Shown: in pieces, positions 61,260-64,000 of the stretch
Layout of the letters: each line of letters starts with the position of its first letter
How positions within the stretch are numbered: position 1 is the stretch's first letter
Origin: Nonlabens sp. YIK11
Lineage (GTDB): Bacteria; Bacteroidota; Bacteroidia; Flavobacteriales; Flavobacteriaceae
DNA length: 64,000 nucleotides
Reading direction: 5' to 3'
NCBI RefSeq assembly: GCF_001413925.1
Contig: NZ_LBMJ01000001.1
Coordinates: forward strand, 2,396,001 to 2,460,000
The notes under the pieces: generated by a model
Database searches by the model: none
Told to the model about the DNA's origin: nothing
Seen by the model: only the letters and a program-made list of their open reading frames with translations
Program-made: the position numbers and the translations under genes

Positions 61260-62480
61260 ATGACTCCAGCTCCCTTACATCATCTTGAAGATGATCGCCT
61301 TAAGTATTTGAATTCGTTTGTGGTACAGCCAGAGGTACCTACTGAGGATTTAGATCAACTGCTTGATGTGGCCTGTCGATTACTGGGCATTCCCAAGGGA
61401 CTTATCTCCATCGTGGAACGTGATGTAGTGCATTTCAAATCACAATATGGATTTAATCTACCGCCAGCGCCTAGGAATTTGAGTTTTTGCTCACACGCCA
61501 TAGCTAGCGATCAAGACGTCTTTTATATTGAGGATACAAGGCTTCATCCCTATTTCAAGCATCATCCTTATGTCAAGGCAGAAGATCCAGTCATATTTTA
61601 TGCTGGAGTTCCCATGATGGACAGTGAGAACCTGCCATTAGGAACGGTCTGTGTCATTGACAATAAACCTAGAAAATTAAGTGAGGAACAAAAGGACTCG
61701 CTTAAAATGATTAGCCAGTTGATTATGCGACAAATGCAGTTGCGCAAGGAAAAATTGAAGCTTGAAAAAAAGCAAACGGTTCTAAAAGAAAAGAACGCCA
61801 TGCTCAAAAACTTTGCCCATGTCGTTTCTCATGACATGAAAATGCCACTGGCAAACATGATCATGACTAGTGATGTGATTAGACAAAAGTATGCGGATAA
61901 GTTGGATGCAGCTGGAGTTAATTACCTAACGGGTATCAAGTCTGCTGCTTTTTCAATGAGAGATTATATCGATAACATCTTGACGCATTACGAGAGCGAA
62001 CACATGGTGATCAATACTGGTGACAAATTTGATATTCACACAGTGCTACTCAATATTGAAGAGATGTTAGGAATGCGTCAGGACTTTATCCAGTTCTTAC
62101 TTCCTGAAGAAAACATGGAAATGCAGTGTGACGAATCTGCCGTGGAACAGGTTCTGGTTAATCTCGTAGGCAATAGTCTAAAATATAACCATCGCGAATC
62201 GATTAGAATTCAAGTTACCGCGACAGAATGCGATAAGTATTACCGTATTTCAGTCATTGATAATGGCATAGGAATACCAGAAGCCAAACAAAAAGAGGTT
62301 TTCAAATTATTTACCACGCTTAATCAAGCAGACCGCAGTGGCAAGATAGGTCATGGCATAGGTTTGTCTACGGTAAAGATTTTGGTGGATAAATTGGGTG
62401 GCGTTATAAAATGTAAGTCAACCTTAAATGTGGGAACAACCTTTACATTTACCGTTGCAAAACATGTTGGTCAATCTTAG
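61260..62480 (+). CDS. Cytoplasmic GAF-domain sensor histidine kinase
   Basis: A 406-residue protein without membrane segments. The GAF domain (about residues 25-160) includes LLDVACRLLGIPKGLISIVE, FKSQYGFNLPPAPRNLSFCS and FYAGVPMMDSENLPLGTVCV. A coiled linker (about 165-195) leads to the phospho-acceptor box FAHVVSHDMKMPLANMIMTS (about 195-215). The ATPase domain follows: VLVNLVGNSLKYNHRESIRI, VIDNGIGIPEAKQKEVFKLF and GHGIGLSTVKILVDKLGGVI. No response regulator is adjacent. The signal is unknown; the GAF resembles that of phytochrome-like and redox-sensing kinases, but no chromophore cysteine can be assigned with confidence. Confidence 0.92.
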   Translation: MTPAPLHHLEDDRLKYLNSFVVQPEVPTEDLDQLLDVACRLLGIPKGLISIVERDVVHFKSQYGFNLPPAPRNLSFCSHAIASDQDVFYIEDTRLHPYFKHHPYVKAEDPVIFYAGVPMMDSENLPLGTVCVIDNKPRKLSEEQKDSLKMISQLIMRQMQLRKEKLKLEKKQTVLKEKNAMLKNFAHVVSHDMKMPLANMIMTSDVIRQKYADKLDAAGVNYLTGIKSAAFSMRDYIDNILTHYESEHMVINTGDKFDIHTVLLNIEEMLGMRQDFIQFLLPEENMEMQCDESAVEQVLVNLVGNSLKYNHRESIRIQVTATECDKYYRISVIDNGIGIPEAKQKEVFKLFTTLNQADRSGKIGHGIGLSTVKILVDKLGGVIKCKSTLNVGTTFTFTVAKHVGQS

Positions 62481-62497
62481 GGAACATCCTATCTTTG
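62467..62497 (+). promoter_or_regulatory. Flavobacterial promoter before the BatA-like gene
   Basis: TTG (62467-62469), a 20-bp spacer and TATCTTTG (62490-62497) match the -33/-7 consensus; the ATG follows 18 bases later. Confidence 0.65.
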
Positions 62498-62515
62498 AGT
62501 AATCTTAGATAATCG

Positions 62516-64000
62516 ATGCTTTTTAAAAATCCCAATCTACTTTACGGGCTTTTATTCCTCCTAATACCGATTATTGTTCACCTTTTCCAGCTTAGGAAAT
62601 TTAAAAAAGTGGCTTTTACTAATGTTGCTTTTTTAAAACCTCTAATCACTCAAACTAGAAAAAGTCGAACGCTTAAAAAATGGCTTACCCTAATTACTAG
62701 ACTTTTAGCAATCGCTGCTATCGTATTTGCATTTGCACAACCGTTTTTTCCAACAGAATCTGGTTTGAAGCTCGATGAAAATCTGGTGATTTATTTAGAT
62801 AATTCCAACAGTTTACAAGCAAAGGGAACTGATGGCAGACTGTATCAAGCAGCGGTCAATGATTTGATTGAAAAGTTACCTTCTGGACTTAGCTTTTCGT
62901 TATTTACCAACGATGCTTCTTTTCAAAATGTAACCAAACAAGAGATCGCCAATGAATTGCTATCAGGCTCCTATTCATCCGCCCAACTCAGCCCAGAGCA
63001 AGTCATTTTAAAAGCCGACTCCTTCAGGCCTAGAAGCAATGATAATATTTCGTTCGTATGGATTTCAGATTTTCAGCGATCTGGAAACAGTCCATTTGTT
63101 TCTACCGATGAGGCGTGGAACACTCGTTTTGTAAAACTAAGTCCTGTAGAATATCAAAACATCAGCATTGATTCGGCTTTTGTATCTATGTCCAATGATA
63201 ATGATTACACCATCCAGTTATCATTATCCTCCAATTTTGAAGAGGAACAACCGGTAACCATTAGTTTTTTTAATGATGATCTATTAGTGGCAAAAACATC
63301 TGCGAGTCTTAAAGATCAGCGTGGTGAAGCAAGTTTTGCTTTATCTGACATCACTTCTTTCAAAGGATCGATTCAAATCGACGACGACGGTTTGCAGTTT
63401 GACAATCGTTTGTTCATCTCGAGTAATACGAGAGAAAAAATCAGCGTATTACACATTAACAATACCGACAACGACTTTTTGAAACGTATTTACACTGGTG
63501 ACGAATTTGATTATACGACAGCAACTCCAAGTAATGTCAATTACAATAGTATCAAAAATCAACAAATAGTCGTTATTAACGAATTAGACGTCGTAAGTCC
63601 AGCATTAGCTAAGGAACTGAACGACTTTACTATGGCTGGAAACACTTTGATTATCATTCCTTCTAGCGACGCATCAGGATATGAGGCTTTAAATGGATTA
63701 CGTGGTCCAGAACCATCTGCCGTAGAAAAGCGAATCACTGGAATCAATTTTGATCATCCCATTTTGCAGAACGTTTTTAGTCAACGGGTGACTAATTTCC
63801 AATACCCTAAGGTAAGCTCCACCGCTTTTCAAAATGCTGGTGGTAGTTCAATTCTATCTTTTGATGATGGTAGTTCGTTTTTGGGTCAATTTGAAAACAC
63901 CTTTTTATTTGCTGCACCACTCAATGAAGAGAATTCAAATTTTCAAAACTCTCCATTAATAGTTCCCGTGTTTTATAAAATAGGTTTGAGAAATACCAGC
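62516..64000 (+). CDS. BatA-type membrane protein with a VWA-like domain (3' end outside window)
   Basis: The frame is open from the ATG at 62516 to the window edge (495 codons). It opens MLFKNPNLLYGLLFLLIPII, with VHLFQLRKFKKVAFTNVAFL, the BatA N-terminal region, and a second hydrophobic segment WLTLITRLLAIAAIVFAFA. A VWA-like domain follows (LVIYLDNSNSLQAKGTDG, VWISDFQRSG), with D-x-S-x-S replaced by DNSNS. The later part is a glutamine amidotransferase-like or beta-sandwich region. BatA-type proteins are thought to act in aerotolerance or envelope processes; function here unproven. Confidence 0.85.
   Translation, partial: MLFKNPNLLYGLLFLLIPIIVHLFQLRKFKKVAFTNVAFLKPLITQTRKSRTLKKWLTLITRLLAIAAIVFAFAQPFFPTESGLKLDENLVIYLDNSNSLQAKGTDGRLYQAAVNDLIEKLPSGLSFSLFTNDASFQNVTKQEIANELLSGSYSSAQLSPEQVILKADSFRPRSNDNISFVWISDFQRSGNSPFVSTDEAWNTRFVKLSPVEYQNISIDSAFVSMSNDNDYTIQLSLSSNFEEEQPVTISFFNDDLLVAKTSASLKDQRGEASFALSDITSFKGSIQIDDDGLQFDNRLFISSNTREKISVLHINNTDNDFLKRIYTGDEFDYTTATPSNVNYNSIKNQQIVVINELDVVSPALAKELNDFTMAGNTLIIIPSSDASGYEALNGLRGPEPSAVEKRITGINFDHPILQNVFSQRVTNFQYPKVSSTAFQNAGGSSILSFDDGSSFLGQFENTFLFAAPLNEENSNFQNSPLIVPVFYKIGLRNTS

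Overview
The window looks like the chromosome of a marine member of the Flavobacteriaceae (Bacteroidota). The evidence is the flavobacterial promoter pattern TTG-N17-23-TAnnTTTG (tRNA-Arg, ferredoxin, udk and BatA genes), the absence of clear Shine-Dalgarno sequences, a type IX secretion sorting domain, many family-typical genes (alternative GlmU, DUF3810, DUF6146, DUF937, DUF5916, BatA), and lipoproteins with acidic residues after the lipobox cysteine. The genus could be Nonlabens or a relative, but that is only an impression.

Layout. 1-10.2 kb: a zinc metalloprotease (cut by the window edge), a sugar nucleotidyltransferase, a DUF3810 zinc protein and two amidohydrolase-superfamily exoproteins. 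10.3-13.5 kb: an AT-rich block of four orphan genes separated by related long non-coding segments, resembling an integron-like gene-cassette array without an integrase in view. 13.5-30 kb: housekeeping genes (priA, nadC, rlmH, a broken uridine kinase, a FtsB/DivIC-like gene, methylmalonyl-CoA mutase mutA-mutB) mixed with envelope proteins. 30-36 kb: ferredoxin, LuxC-like acyl-CoA reductase, serC, serA, small conserved proteins and tRNA-Arg(TCT). 36.4-42.8 kb: an RND efflux operon. 43-55.5 kb: a uronate catabolism locus (fructuronate reductase-like SDR, uxuA, kduI, kduD, DUF4861, a TRAP transporter, a GntR/FadR regulator, KDPG aldolase, KDG kinase), flanked by the wrecks of two polysaccharide lyase-like genes. 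55.6-64 kb: folE, msrA, a DUF5916 outer-membrane protein, a LolD-like ATPase, a TIGR02757 protein, a histidine kinase and the start of a BatA-type protein.

How the genes work together. The uronate locus imports a uronate-type sugar acid by TRAP transport. It feeds KduI/KduD and the fructuronate reductase/UxuA branch to 2-keto-3-deoxygluconate, which the divergent kinase-aldolase pair splits. Two copies of a TTGGTCGACCA palindrome, one before the SDR gene and one at the GntR gene's own start, are the likely operators.

The most unusual signal is a perfectly conserved 16-bp palindrome, CGCTTTCGCGAAAGCG, present 16 times intact, plus two copies split by the same 21-bp second palindrome. Twelve intact copies lie inside genes, eleven of them in the single frame that reads Ala-Phe-Ala-Lys-Ala, and four of those fall at the predicted signal-peptidase site of exported proteins. 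This looks like a genome-wide DNA signal tolerated in, and co-opted by, proteins.
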